A stretch of DNA of 62,609 nucleotides from Plantactinospora alkalitolerans (GTDB lineage Bacteria > Actinomycetota > Actinomycetes > Mycobacteriales > Micromonosporaceae): assembly GCF_015690345.1 (NCBI RefSeq), contig NZ_JADPUN010000377.1, positions 1-62,609 on the forward strand, written 5' to 3'. Shown here piece by piece: positions 8,854-15,937 of the stretch. The notes beneath the pieces are model-generated. The model saw only the letters and a program-made list of their open reading frames with translations. It did no database searches and had not been told where the DNA came from. A program made the translations under genes and the position numbers. The first letter of the stretch is position 1; the number at the start of each line of letters is the position of its first letter.

Positions 8854-9518
8854 TGGGCCACCGTTTGTTCGCGGTCCTCGTCCGCGCCTCCGTCGCCGTG
8901 GCCACCATCGACGCCCACCTGGCCCGCCCGATGCGCCATCTGCTGCGCTCCGGCGCCATCGACGGCTACCGGCTCGGCGGACAGGTGACCGGAGCGTGGA
9001 ACCCCGACTACAACCCTGCCGCCGACCCGGCGAACTGGCGTACCTGCGGAGCCTGCGACGGCACCACCCGCAGTGGGGATGTCGCGTGCGCAGTGTGCGC
9101 GGAAGCCGTACAGGCCGGCCGCAGGCCCGGCACGGTGGTGCCGTGGAGCTGCACCGATTGGGCCCGCTATCCGGGTGACATCGTCGCGCTGCCACGGCTG
9201 CTGCATCCTGGCTGGCGGTTTCCGCGAGGGCGCACGCCGATCGCCTGGGTCGACCTGGCTGGCGTCGTCTGGCTCGGCACCGACGAGGCGGTGCTCACTG
9301 GCACTGACACCGGACACCTCCCGCCGCGCCTTCGACGGGTCCTCGATGATCTGCGGATCGGTCGCCGTGACCCTGACCCCGGCCGATCGGCGCCACGGAC
9401 CCGGCCCAGACCAGCCGACTTGGTCACGCCGTGGCGGTACTCCGGTCGAGCTCAACCGCAGGGGGCGCGTTTCAACCCGGCCGAGTGGTCTGTGGCGGTG
9501 GTCGATGCCCACTCCTGA
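8850..9518 (+). CDS. Hypothetical protein with a four-cysteine cluster (222 aa)
   Basis: Translation starts at ATG 8850 or the adjacent ATG 8853, coupled to the preceding gene. Around residue 68 are CGACDG and CAVCAEAV, a CxxC-x(10)-CxxC arrangement typical of a zinc ribbon. The segment before it (LLRSGAIDGYRLGG) and a WVDLAGVVWLGTDEAVL segment after it suggest a small globular protein that may bind nucleic acid. The C-terminal 50 residues are arginine- and proline-rich. No family is recognised. Its end overlaps the next gene by 14 bp. Confidence 0.75.
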   Translation: MMGHRLFAVLVRASVAVATIDAHLARPMRHLLRSGAIDGYRLGGQVTGAWNPDYNPAADPANWRTCGACDGTTRSGDVACAVCAEAVQAGRRPGTVVPWSCTDWARYPGDIVALPRLLHPGWRFPRGRTPIAWVDLAGVVWLGTDEAVLTGTDTGHLPPRLRRVLDDLRIGRRDPDPGRSAPRTRPRPADLVTPWRYSGRAQPQGARFNPAEWSVAVVDAHS

Positions 9519-9897
9519 CTACCAGCCACCGCGGGGCAGCACCGCCGTGTTCTCCGGCCCGTGGTTGCGCTACGAGCCGGTGTCCGGCTTCCACCGCTAC
9601 TACGAGGGCTACCTGGCGACGGTCATCGGCTGGTGGAACGGCGCCTTCGAGTTCAGCCTCGACCGCGATTCGGTGACCGCGCTTGCCCAGATGTTCGGCG
9701 CGATGGCGAACTACGTCGGCGGTGACTGGCGCACCGTCGACTTCGACGGGCGCACCCTCACAGTCGCCCTTCCCCTGTCCCTCGGCGGCGGCGTCCACCT
9801 CCTGCAGCCCGCCGGAGGGCGTTACCGGATCGGCTGGGGCCTGTCGTGGCTGCCGGTCGACCCGAGCCGCTGTGACCGCCTCTTCGGCCAGCCGTAG
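9505..9897 (+). CDS. Hypothetical protein (130 aa)
   Basis: The ATG at 9505 overlaps the end of the zinc-cluster gene by 14 bp, which favours coupled translation. The frame extends further upstream, but that part lies inside the previous gene. The protein is rich in aromatics (SGPWLRYEPVSGFHRYYEGY, IGWWNGAFEFSLDR) and in beta strands (RTLTVALPLSLGGGVHLLQ). It has no membrane helix or signal peptide. The family is unknown. It is the last gene of a three-gene overlapping run (8452-9897) followed by a hairpin. Confidence 0.7.
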   Translation: MPTPDYQPPRGSTAVFSGPWLRYEPVSGFHRYYEGYLATVIGWWNGAFEFSLDRDSVTALAQMFGAMANYVGGDWRTVDFDGRTLTVALPLSLGGGVHLLQPAGGRYRIGWGLSWLPVDPSRCDRLFGQP

Positions 9898-9933
9898 CCA
9901 CACGCCCCAGCAGTTGGGGCCCCGCCCCGAGCC

Positions 9934-9985
9934 TCGACGGCGTCCCGAGATCCGGTCATCGCACTTGATCACGAGACGCCGTCGA
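9934..9985. terminator. Imperfect hairpin with 19-base arms
   Basis: TCGACGGCGTCCCGAGATC pairs with GATCACGAGACGCCGTCGA with two mismatches around a 14-base loop. It sits 36 bp after the stop of the three-gene run and 60 bp before the wHTH regulator, so it may end one transcript or lead the next. Confidence 0.6.
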
Positions 9986-10045
9986 AGCGTTCATCAGTGC
10001 ACGCCAACACCAAGCAGACCGAACAGCAGCCAAAGGGGAGATCAG

Positions 10046-10945
10046 ATGGACAACGAACCGGAACAGGCGGCGGCCAGCGCTCTCGACAAGGTCGCTGCCG
10101 CTTTGGCGGAACTCGGCCAGGAAACGGCCGCCGTCATCGCGGAGCGCGCCGGCGTGGGGTACTCGACGGCTACCAAGCGACTTCGTGTGCTGGAGGAAAC
10201 CGGCCAGGCCGAGCCGTTCCGCGTCGACGATGGCCGCACGCTCTGGCGGCAGGCGGCAAACCCGGCCACCACGACCGACGCTGGCGGCGACCCGCGCCAC
10301 GCACCCGCGCCAATCGACGACGATGCGGGCGTGCCTGAGGCGCCGCATGAGTCCCTCACACCCGCAGAAGAGACCGGCGCCGCCGCGGCGGCGGGACCGG
10401 ACGACGAGTCATCCGACATGCGATCGGAGGCCGTAAGCCGCTCAACGCCGGACAGCGGCGTGGATCGGCCGCAGGCTCCACAGGATCCGCCGGGTCAAGC
10501 GGACAGCATCCCGAACGAGCCGGACGCGACCGAATCCGATGGTGAGAGCGATGAGGCAACCCCGGCCGGTGGCGAGGACTGCGCCGCTGTCGAGACAGTC
10601 GGTGAGGCAGATTCCGAGCCGAGCCCGGACCCGGCAGGCAGCAACGACTCCATCCCGCCCGGCAGCCCGACCGAGATTCCGAGCGCGTCGACCGGCGGGA
10701 AACCACGCCGGTCCAAGGGCAGCCTGCGCGGGGCGATCCTCGACGTGCTCGAAGCCCACCCGGACCAGCGGTTCAAGACCAGCGAGCTGTGCAAGGCCGT
10801 CGACAAGGCGAACGAGGGCAACGACTCGGCCAAGGCCAGCGCGGGCGCGGTTGTCAACGCGGTGCACAAGCTCATCGCAGACGGACTGGCCGTCCAGGTC
10901 GTCGAGAAGCCGGCGGCCTTCCAACTCGCTCCGCAGACCGACTAA
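10046..10945 (+). CDS. Two-domain winged-helix regulator with acidic linker (299 aa)
   Basis: The ATG at 10046 follows AAAGGGGA at 10032-10039. Residues about 8-70 form a winged-helix domain (LDKVAAALAELGQETAAVIA, then GVGYSTATKRLRVLEETGQ). Residues 75-220 are a low-complexity acidic, proline-rich linker. Residues about 225-299 form a second helical DNA-binding-like domain (SLRGAILDVLEAHPDQRFKT, KASAGAVVNAVHKLIADGL). The layout is that of a bivalent DNA-binding regulator or segregation adaptor. Its place ahead of the diguanylate-cyclase-like gene makes it a candidate regulator of the cargo block; the targets are not known. Confidence 0.8.
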   Translation: MDNEPEQAAASALDKVAAALAELGQETAAVIAERAGVGYSTATKRLRVLEETGQAEPFRVDDGRTLWRQAANPATTTDAGGDPRHAPAPIDDDAGVPEAPHESLTPAEETGAAAAAGPDDESSDMRSEAVSRSTPDSGVDRPQAPQDPPGQADSIPNEPDATESDGESDEATPAGGEDCAAVETVGEADSEPSPDPAGSNDSIPPGSPTEIPSASTGGKPRRSKGSLRGAILDVLEAHPDQRFKTSELCKAVDKANEGNDSAKASAGAVVNAVHKLIADGLAVQVVEKPAAFQLAPQTD

Positions 10946-10962
10946 CCCGTTCACCCGGTAGC

Positions 10963-11003
10963 CCGGGGCGGGCGTTGAACTTGGCGGCTCACGCCCACCC
11001 CGG
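10963..11003. repeat. Hairpin before the GGDEF gene
   Basis: CCGGGG-C-GGGCGT pairs with ACGCCC-A-CCCCGG, giving 12 pairs and one mismatch around a 15-base loop. It ends about 17 bp before the AAGGAG ribosome site. Confidence 0.7.
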
Positions 11004-11033
11004 TGCTCCTTCATAGACAAGGAGCGACATCGA

Positions 11034-11711
11034 GTGTCTCACCTGAACTTCTACCTCACAGCAGCCGGCGGAGTCCTCGCCGGCCTCGCCGCTGCGGCGG
11101 CCCCGCTCCCCCGGCAACGGCGACTCGTCCGCCAACAGCGACATGCGCTGGCGACCCTCGAATGGGGCCGGGCCTACTGGCACCACCTTGCCACGCACAA
11201 CGACACGACCGACCTGCCGAACCGGCGGGCCCTGCGGACCCACCTTGAAACCGCGTTCTCGTTCGGGGAACCGCTCGGGCTCGTCCTCATCGATCTCGAC
11301 CGGTTCAAGCAGATCAACGACACCTACGGCCATGAGGACGGCAACGACCTGCTGTACGAGGTCGGCCGGCGCCTGGTCGACCTCGGGCCGGCGGTGGTCC
11401 TGGCCGCGCACCTGTCCGGCGACGAGTTCGCCCTGGTCGTTCACGGTGATGACACCGAGGTTGAGAATGCTGCCCAGGCGGCCCGCTGGCGCCTCTCCGA
11501 CCGCCCGTACGGGATCGCCGGTCAGCAGGTGAGTGTGACCGCCAGTGTCGGCTATGCGGTCGCCGAACCGCACATGCTGCCCCGCGACCTCCTGCAGGCA
11601 GCCGATCAGGCCATGTACCTGGCCAAACGCACCCGCAGCGGCGCCCACCCCCACGATCCGCGTCACAGTACGCCTCCCGGCCGCGTCATCCGCTACCGCG
11701 ACCTGCGGTAA
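11034..11711 (+). CDS. GGDEF-domain diguanylate-cyclase-like protein (225 aa)
   Basis: Diguanylate cyclases make c-di-GMP from two GTP. The start is the GTG at 11034 after AAGGAGCG. Residues 7-24 form one hydrophobic helix, then a short linker leads to a GGDEF domain. It has the LPNRRAL entry motif, the metal and base-binding segment VLIDLDRFKQINDTYGHEDG near residue 85, and the active-site turn LSGDEFA near residue 127, where the first glycine is serine (SGDEF, a variant that can still be active). The C-terminal AADQAMYLAKR helix is present. No sensor or EAL domain is attached and no clear inhibitory RxxD is seen. The gene lies among transfer-element cargo, so it may tie c-di-GMP to the element or its host. 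Confidence 0.9.
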   Translation: MSHLNFYLTAAGGVLAGLAAAAAPLPRQRRLVRQQRHALATLEWGRAYWHHLATHNDTTDLPNRRALRTHLETAFSFGEPLGLVLIDLDRFKQINDTYGHEDGNDLLYEVGRRLVDLGPAVVLAAHLSGDEFALVVHGDDTEVENAAQAARWRLSDRPYGIAGQQVSVTASVGYAVAEPHMLPRDLLQAADQAMYLAKRTRSGAHPHDPRHSTPPGRVIRYRDLR

Positions 11712-11726
11712 CACGCCCCTGTAACC

Positions 11727-11770
11727 AACTGGAGCCCTCGCAGGCCAATTGACCTGCGAGGGCTCCAGTT
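11727..11770. terminator. Perfect 18-bp inverted repeat after the GGDEF gene
   Basis: AACTGGAGCCCTCGCAGG (11727-11744) and CCTGCGAGGGCTCCAGTT (11753-11770) flank an 8-base loop. It is one of the strongest stems in the block, 15 bp after the GGDEF stop and 84 bp before the next start, consistent with an intrinsic terminator. Confidence 0.8.
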
Positions 11771-11854
11771 CGTCAAGGAGCCGATCGCCGCGACGTCCTT
11801 CGATCGTCGCGGCAGACGGAGACCACCCAAACACCTTCAGACCAAGGAGCAGCT

Positions 11855-12358
11855 GTGACCATACGAACCCCAGAGGAGATCGCCGCCCGGCTGCGGGCTG
11901 TCCGCGCCACCGGCACCGACCTGTTCGGCTTCTGCCAGGAAGTATTGGTCGAGGCGCTCGACTTCGGCCACGCCCGCCAGTTCCTTGACCCGGACATGAC
12001 CGCACCGCAGTGGGACCAGCAGCGGTGGAGTCAGCACGCCGACACCGAGACGTACGCCCGCTGGTACCTGGAGTTCGCGATCGACAAGATCCTCGACCAC
12101 CGTAGTGGCTCGGCCAGCCGCTCCGTGCAGAAGCTCGCGGAACTGGCCTGGCTGCTCGGCCGCGACGACCTCGTGACGGCCATGGACGACGCGGACTACC
12201 CGATGTACGGGGCACCCAAGGTCAAGACATTCGCCGACGGGCTCGGCTGGCCGTTCACCGACGCCATCGACGACCCCGAGCTGCGGCAGATGCTCGCCCG
12301 GATGGCCGCGGGCCACGAGTGCGACCCGGATGGCTGTGCATGGGGTTGCCGCGACTGA
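11855..12358 (+). CDS. Hypothetical protein (167 aa)
   Basis: The GTG at 11855 follows AAGGAGCAG at 11840-11848. The protein is helical and acidic, with TDLFGFCQEVLVEALDFGHA, LEFAIDKILDHRSGSA and VQKLAELAWLLGRDDLVTAM. It ends in a Cys-rich tail HECDPDGCAWGC that could bind metal. No family is recognised. The long hairpin on its 5' side and the tandem repeat on its 3' side isolate it as a single-gene unit. Confidence 0.75.
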   Translation: MTIRTPEEIAARLRAVRATGTDLFGFCQEVLVEALDFGHARQFLDPDMTAPQWDQQRWSQHADTETYARWYLEFAIDKILDHRSGSASRSVQKLAELAWLLGRDDLVTAMDDADYPMYGAPKVKTFADGLGWPFTDAIDDPELRQMLARMAAGHECDPDGCAWGCRD

Positions 12359-12390
12359 CGACCGCCGCGCCGGGAGGCGCCGAGACGGCA

Positions 12391-12494
12391 GGCCAGCATG
12401 TGGGGTGGCGTGCTGCCCCGCGTCGCGTCGGTCAGCGCGCTGGGCCAGCATGTGGGGTGGCGTGCTGCCCCGCGTCGCGTCGGTCAGCGCGCTG
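12391..12494. repeat. Perfect tandem duplication of a 52-bp unit
   Basis: The unit beginning GGCCAGCATGTGGGG (12391-12442) is repeated without change at 12443-12494. It lies in the 373-bp gap between two hypothetical genes, where I see no coding frame. Identity of the copies indicates a very recent slippage or duplication. The unit holds internally complementary stretches (GTGGGG with CCCC), so it might also form a structure. Confidence 0.9.
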
Positions 12495-12731
12495 CCCCAC
12501 CCGAGCGCCGTCCGTTGGCTCCCGCCGCCCCCATCACCTGCCGCTGACGGTCACCGCGGCCGGTCGTCAGTCACCGTTCATCACGGCCACCCCCAAGTGG
12601 ACGACTTGACCTTCATTGAGAGATGAGCGTCGATCAGACCGGTCATCGTCCGAGCCGGCTATCAGGCACAACACAGCCAACCCCGGTCGGACGGTGACCC
12701 CTGCCCGCAACCCGATGGAAGGTCACTCGCA

Positions 12732-13139
12732 ATGTCCGCTCGGAGCCGATTCCGCCCGTCCCAGCGCGCCCTGGTACCCAGTGACGTCACCGATCCGCTG
12801 CTGTGGCGGCTCGCCGTCGACGTCCTCACCGCCCACCAACCCGGACCCGGTGACCGGTGCGTCAACCTGCAGTGCGTCAACCATGTCGGGCCTTGTATGG
12901 CGGCCAGGCAGGCACAACGGGCGATGCGTGCCGCGCGAGCCGCGCGACCGATACCCCTGTCGGTGCCGGCCGTCACTGGCGAACGAGCACCACGGCGGCC
13001 TGTCCGCGACTCCGGCGGTTTCATCGGCTGGTTCACCGCCGGCCTCGCCGCCACCGCCACGCACCTGCGATCGCGGATTCCGCAGCAGCTGCCGCGCCGA
13101 GTTCCCGGAGCAACCCTGACCGGCGCGTACGCGGCTTAG
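12732..13139 (+). CDS. Small basic hypothetical protein with Cys motif (135 aa)
   Basis: The ATG at 12732 is the first good start; the upstream GAAGG at 12719 is a modest ribosome site. The central segment DRCVNLQCVNHVGPC has three cysteines in a short span that may bind zinc, followed by an arginine-rich helix (ARQAQRAMRAARAARP). Near residue 96 is a GGFIGWFTAGLAATATHL stretch that is mildly hydrophobic. The function is unknown. It belongs to the co-oriented cargo run. Confidence 0.65.
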   Translation: MSARSRFRPSQRALVPSDVTDPLLWRLAVDVLTAHQPGPGDRCVNLQCVNHVGPCMAARQAQRAMRAARAARPIPLSVPAVTGERAPRRPVRDSGGFIGWFTAGLAATATHLRSRIPQQLPRRVPGATLTGAYAA

Positions 13140-13194
13140 TTCCAGGCCCTGCCGGAATGACCCACCCATCCGACCCCCTGATCAGGAGGACCAT

Positions 13195-14235
13195 ATGACC
13201 TTGCGTACCGAGACCACTCTCGCCGGTTATGCCCGAGCCGCCGTCGAGATGAAGACCCGCATGCACGAGTACTGCACCAGCACCGCCAGTGGCGAGTACA
13301 CCCGGGCCTTCCTCGAATCCCTCCGCACCGGTCTCCCCGAAACCGATCACGCCGACGACGCCCATGTCGACCAGGAACTTGTCGACGTCATCAACCGCGC
13401 CAGCAGCGCGGTATGGGCGCAGGGCGAGGCATACGTACTCGCCCCCGCCATGACCGCCATCGTCGCCGCAGCGGCCGAAGCCCTCGATCTCACCGGCGAT
13501 CTCCTCACCGCCGACGCCGCCCCCACCGACGGTGGCGTGCTCTTCCTGCCCGAACCGATCTACCACCGCAACCTGGGCGGCCAGGTCAGCGGAATCGCGG
13601 CAATCACCTGGGCCACCATCTCCTCCCCTAGCGGACGGTCATGGCTGATCTGCGGCTGGGCCGACCGGAACGACCCCGAGGATCCCCACGCCGCCCGCAT
13701 CCAGGGCTACGCCCAACAGGATCGGACCCTGCTGTCGCGGCTCGGCCCGTACATGATGACGAAACTGGACATGCTGCCGATCGCGGCGCCGGTACCCGCC
13801 CTCGAACCTGCGGACAGCGACGACCCCGACCGCGACTGGGAAACAGCACCCGACGGGCGGTACATCCTCGCCGACACCACCGCCCGCACCCACGTCTGCG
13901 CGGCGATCGCCTACGCGTTCTGGTGCATCCAGGCCCAACCCCTTGCCGTCGCCGCGCCCGCCCCGCTGGACCGGCCCGCCCGCCGCCGCGCCGTGCGCGC
14001 CTCCATCGTGCACGACACCCGCGTCGTGATGCTGCGGCGCACCTCCACCCTGACCGAACCCGGCGACGGACACGCCCGGTGGCACTACCGCGTCCGGTTC
14101 GTCGTACGTGGCCACTGGCGCCGCCTCATCGACAAGCACGGGCAGGCGTACCGAATCTGGATTCACGCCTCCATCAAGGGACCGGACGGCGCGCCGCTGC
14201 TGCACGGCGAGAAGGTCGCCGTTCTCGCCCGCTAG
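13195..14235 (+). CDS. Hypothetical protein of actinobacterial mobile elements (346 aa)
   Basis: The ATG at 13195 has CAGGAGGA at 13183-13190. The N-terminal half is helical (AVEMKTRMHEYCTSTA, ALDLTGDLLTADAA). The C-terminal 70 residues contain an RVVMLRRTSTL strand, VVRGHWRRLIDKHGQAYRIW and IKGPDGAPLLHGEKVAVL. I recall that tail pattern (HWRR...RIWI..KGP...) from uncharacterised proteins of actinobacterial phages and plasmids. No catalytic motif is evident. The IS4-type element inserted 3 bp after its stop codon, so the coding sequence is intact. Confidence 0.78.
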   Translation: MTLRTETTLAGYARAAVEMKTRMHEYCTSTASGEYTRAFLESLRTGLPETDHADDAHVDQELVDVINRASSAVWAQGEAYVLAPAMTAIVAAAAEALDLTGDLLTADAAPTDGGVLFLPEPIYHRNLGGQVSGIAAITWATISSPSGRSWLICGWADRNDPEDPHAARIQGYAQQDRTLLSRLGPYMMTKLDMLPIAAPVPALEPADSDDPDRDWETAPDGRYILADTTARTHVCAAIAYAFWCIQAQPLAVAAPAPLDRPARRRAVRASIVHDTRVVMLRRTSTLTEPGDGHARWHYRVRFVVRGHWRRLIDKHGQAYRIWIHASIKGPDGAPLLHGEKVAVLAR

Positions 14236-14238
14236 CCC
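14229..14238. repeat. Target-site duplication, left copy
   Basis: CCGCTAGCCC directly precedes the left inverted repeat. The same ten bases follow the right inverted repeat at 15272-15281. A 10-bp duplication fits IS4-group elements. Confidence 0.88.
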
Positions 14239-15271
14239 CAATGCCGGGTAGTTAAGCGTGGTGGTGATCGGTCAAGAGGGCGTGTTGGTGCGGATACGGG
14301 CAGCGGGACTCCGGTAGAGAGGTACGTCCGCCAAAGACATGCCTCACCACCGGGAGTCCCGCTGTTGGTTCAGTCTGTCATTACGCGTGTGGTCCGGGTC
14401 GCGGCAGGTCCGTTCGCGCCGGGTCATCTGGGTGAGCTGACCCGGCAGGTGCCGTTCGAGATGATCGATGCGGTTCTTGCTCAAACCCTGTGTACTCAGC
14501 GGCGAGTTCGGGATCTGCCCTCGCGGGTGGTGGTGTATCTGCTGCTCGCGGGTTGTCTGTTCGCCGAGTTGGGGTATCGGCAGGTGTGGCAGCGCCTCGT
14601 CACCGGCCTGGATGGATTGCCGGTCGCGGATCCGAGCGAGGCCGCGTTGACCAAGGCCCGCCGCCGGATCGGCCCGCAACCGTTACGAGCGTTGTTCGAC
14701 CTGCTTCGCGGCCCGGCGGCCTGTCTGGCTGGGCCGGTGCGCTGGCGTGGGCTGCTGGTCTGCGCGATCGACGGGACCACCTTGTTCGCGGCTGACAGCG
14801 CGGCGAACCTGGCCCGGTTCAGCAAACAGCGTGGGGGTCGCACCGGCGGATCGAGCTATCCGATGCTGCGCCTGGTCACGATCATGGCGTGTGGCACCCG
14901 GTCGGTGATGGACGCGGTGTTCGGGCCGATCACCTCCGGCGAGACCACCTATGCCAAGGATCTCCTGGCCCGGCTACCCGCTGGGGTGCTGCTGCTGGCC
15001 GACCGCAACTTCGCCGCCGGGCACCTGCTCACGATCGTGACCGGCCGTCACGCGCATCTGCTGGTACGGGCCAGGACCGGCCGGGGCGGGCCGAAACTGC
15101 CAATGCTGCACCGGCTACGCGTCAACGCCCGCACCGTCAAACGAGCGATCTCCAAATACAACGCCCGCGGCCCGAACATCGACCGACGCACCTACCAGGC
15201 CACCACCAGCCTCACCATCCTCGCCGGACCCACCTTGACGACCAGCCCAGACCCTTAACTACCCGGCATTG
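14239..15271 (+). mobile_element. IS4-type insertion sequence, 1033 bp, internally deleted
   Basis: The ends are perfect 18-bp inverted repeats, CAATGCCGGGTAGTTAAG at 14239-14256 and its complement at 15254-15271. The 10-bp sequence CCGCTAGCCC flanks it on both sides (14229-14238 and 15272-15281) as a target-site duplication. The element carries one transposase frame that lacks part of its catalytic domain. Intact ends and target duplication indicate a recent insertion, probably mobilised in trans by a full-length relative. Confidence 0.93.
14365..15258 (+). pseudogene. IS4-family DDE transposase with in-frame internal deletion (297 aa)
   Basis: The N-terminal helical domain (FEMIDAVLAQTLCTQRRVRD, PSRVVVYLLLAGCLFAELGY) and the first two catalytic acidic sites are present: CAIDGTTLF near residue 133 and LLLADRNFAAGH near residue 213. 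After GGPKLPMLHRL the sequence jumps directly to the usual C-terminal end (RTVKRAISKYNARGPNIDRR). The insertion domain and the third catalytic residue (E of the YxxRxxxE motif) are gone. Family members are about 400 residues or longer, so about 100 codons were lost without shifting the frame. The likely start is TTG 14365. The protein should be catalytically dead; it might still bind the ends. Confidence 0.85.
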
Positions 15272-15324
15272 CCGCTAGCCCAGCGCCCCGAACCCGAAGA
15301 ACACCGACGACCGTGCGGCCCACC

Positions 15325-15340
15325 ACGACCGCGCGGTCGT
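15325..15340. repeat. Perfect 16-bp palindrome before the 137-aa gene
   Basis: The sequence is ACGACCGC followed directly by GCGGTCGT. It ends 50 bp upstream of the GTG at 15390. Before the IS inserted it would have lain soon after the stop of the 346-aa gene. Confidence 0.6.
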
Positions 15341-15389
15341 CCCCGTGCCCATACCTCGACACCGAATCCAACCCAAGGAGACACGACCC

Positions 15390-15803
15390 GTGGGAACCCC
15401 CTGCTACGTCGGCACCGCCGACCCCGCCCAGCCGACCATCGTCCGCGTCCGCTACGTCCTCTTCGACGGCTACCCCTCATCGCTCATCCCGCAACTGCGC
15501 GCCATCTGGGCCAGCACCGCCCGCCGTGACACCAGCGCCCTCATCGACGCGGTCCTCGCCCACGACTGGGAATACCTCGGACCCGACCTCGCCTCAGGCA
15601 TCCAGCCCTTCCCGAACCAACATCGGGTCGCTGGAGTCGGCACGACGCTCGACGACACCAGCGCGGAGCCGGTCACCGTCTTTCCGCTCAGCTGTGCCAG
15701 CGACCTCGTGGCCTCCTGGATCTATCTGATCAACGCGGCTGACGACACCGTCGCCGTGTACAGCGGCGACGGCGAACCCGTCGGTGTCCACAGCCTCGGC
15801 TAA
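15390..15803 (+). CDS. Hypothetical protein (137 aa)
   Basis: The GTG at 15390 follows AAGGAGAC at 15375-15382. The protein begins with a strand-turn-strand CYVGTADPAQPTIVRVRYVL, then a helix SSLIPQLRAIWAST and ALIDAVLAHDWEYL. The tail WIYLINAADDTVAVYSGDGE looks like a beta-rich end. There is no signal peptide. The function is not recognised. Downstream, a 35-codon frame and a cell-wall hydrolase gene follow with tight spacing, so they may share a transcript. Confidence 0.72.
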   Translation: MGTPCYVGTADPAQPTIVRVRYVLFDGYPSSLIPQLRAIWASTARRDTSALIDAVLAHDWEYLGPDLASGIQPFPNQHRVAGVGTTLDDTSAEPVTVFPLSCASDLVASWIYLINAADDTVAVYSGDGEPVGVHSLG

Positions 15804-15829
15804 CCCCGTAATCAGGAGGACCAACCCTC

Positions 15830-15937
15830 ATGCCCGGTCACGCCTCTCGCCTCGTCCAGCGACACGCCACGCCTGGCCGCGCCACCGCCGCGCGGCCCTA
15901 CCGCGCCCGCCACCTCGACCGCCGGGGGTCGGGATGA
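15830..15937 (+). CDS. Short arginine-rich leader peptide coupled to the hydrolase gene (35 aa)
   Basis: An ATG at 15830 has a strong AGGAGGA at 15813-15819. It opens a 35-codon frame (MPGHASRLVQRH ... RHLDRRGSG) whose TGA overlaps the hydrolase ATG as ATGA at 15934-15937. The hydrolase gene itself has only a weak ribosome site inside the end of this frame. Translation of the short frame therefore probably delivers ribosomes to the hydrolase start. About a quarter of its residues are arginine. Whether the peptide itself does anything is unknown. Confidence 0.55.
   Translation: MPGHASRLVQRHATPGRATAARPYRARHLDRRGSG

Noticed and set aside
9073-9504. Longer upstream version of the 130-aa gene
   Set aside because: The extension lies wholly inside the zinc-cluster gene in another frame. 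The ATG at 9505 gives a natural coupled start.
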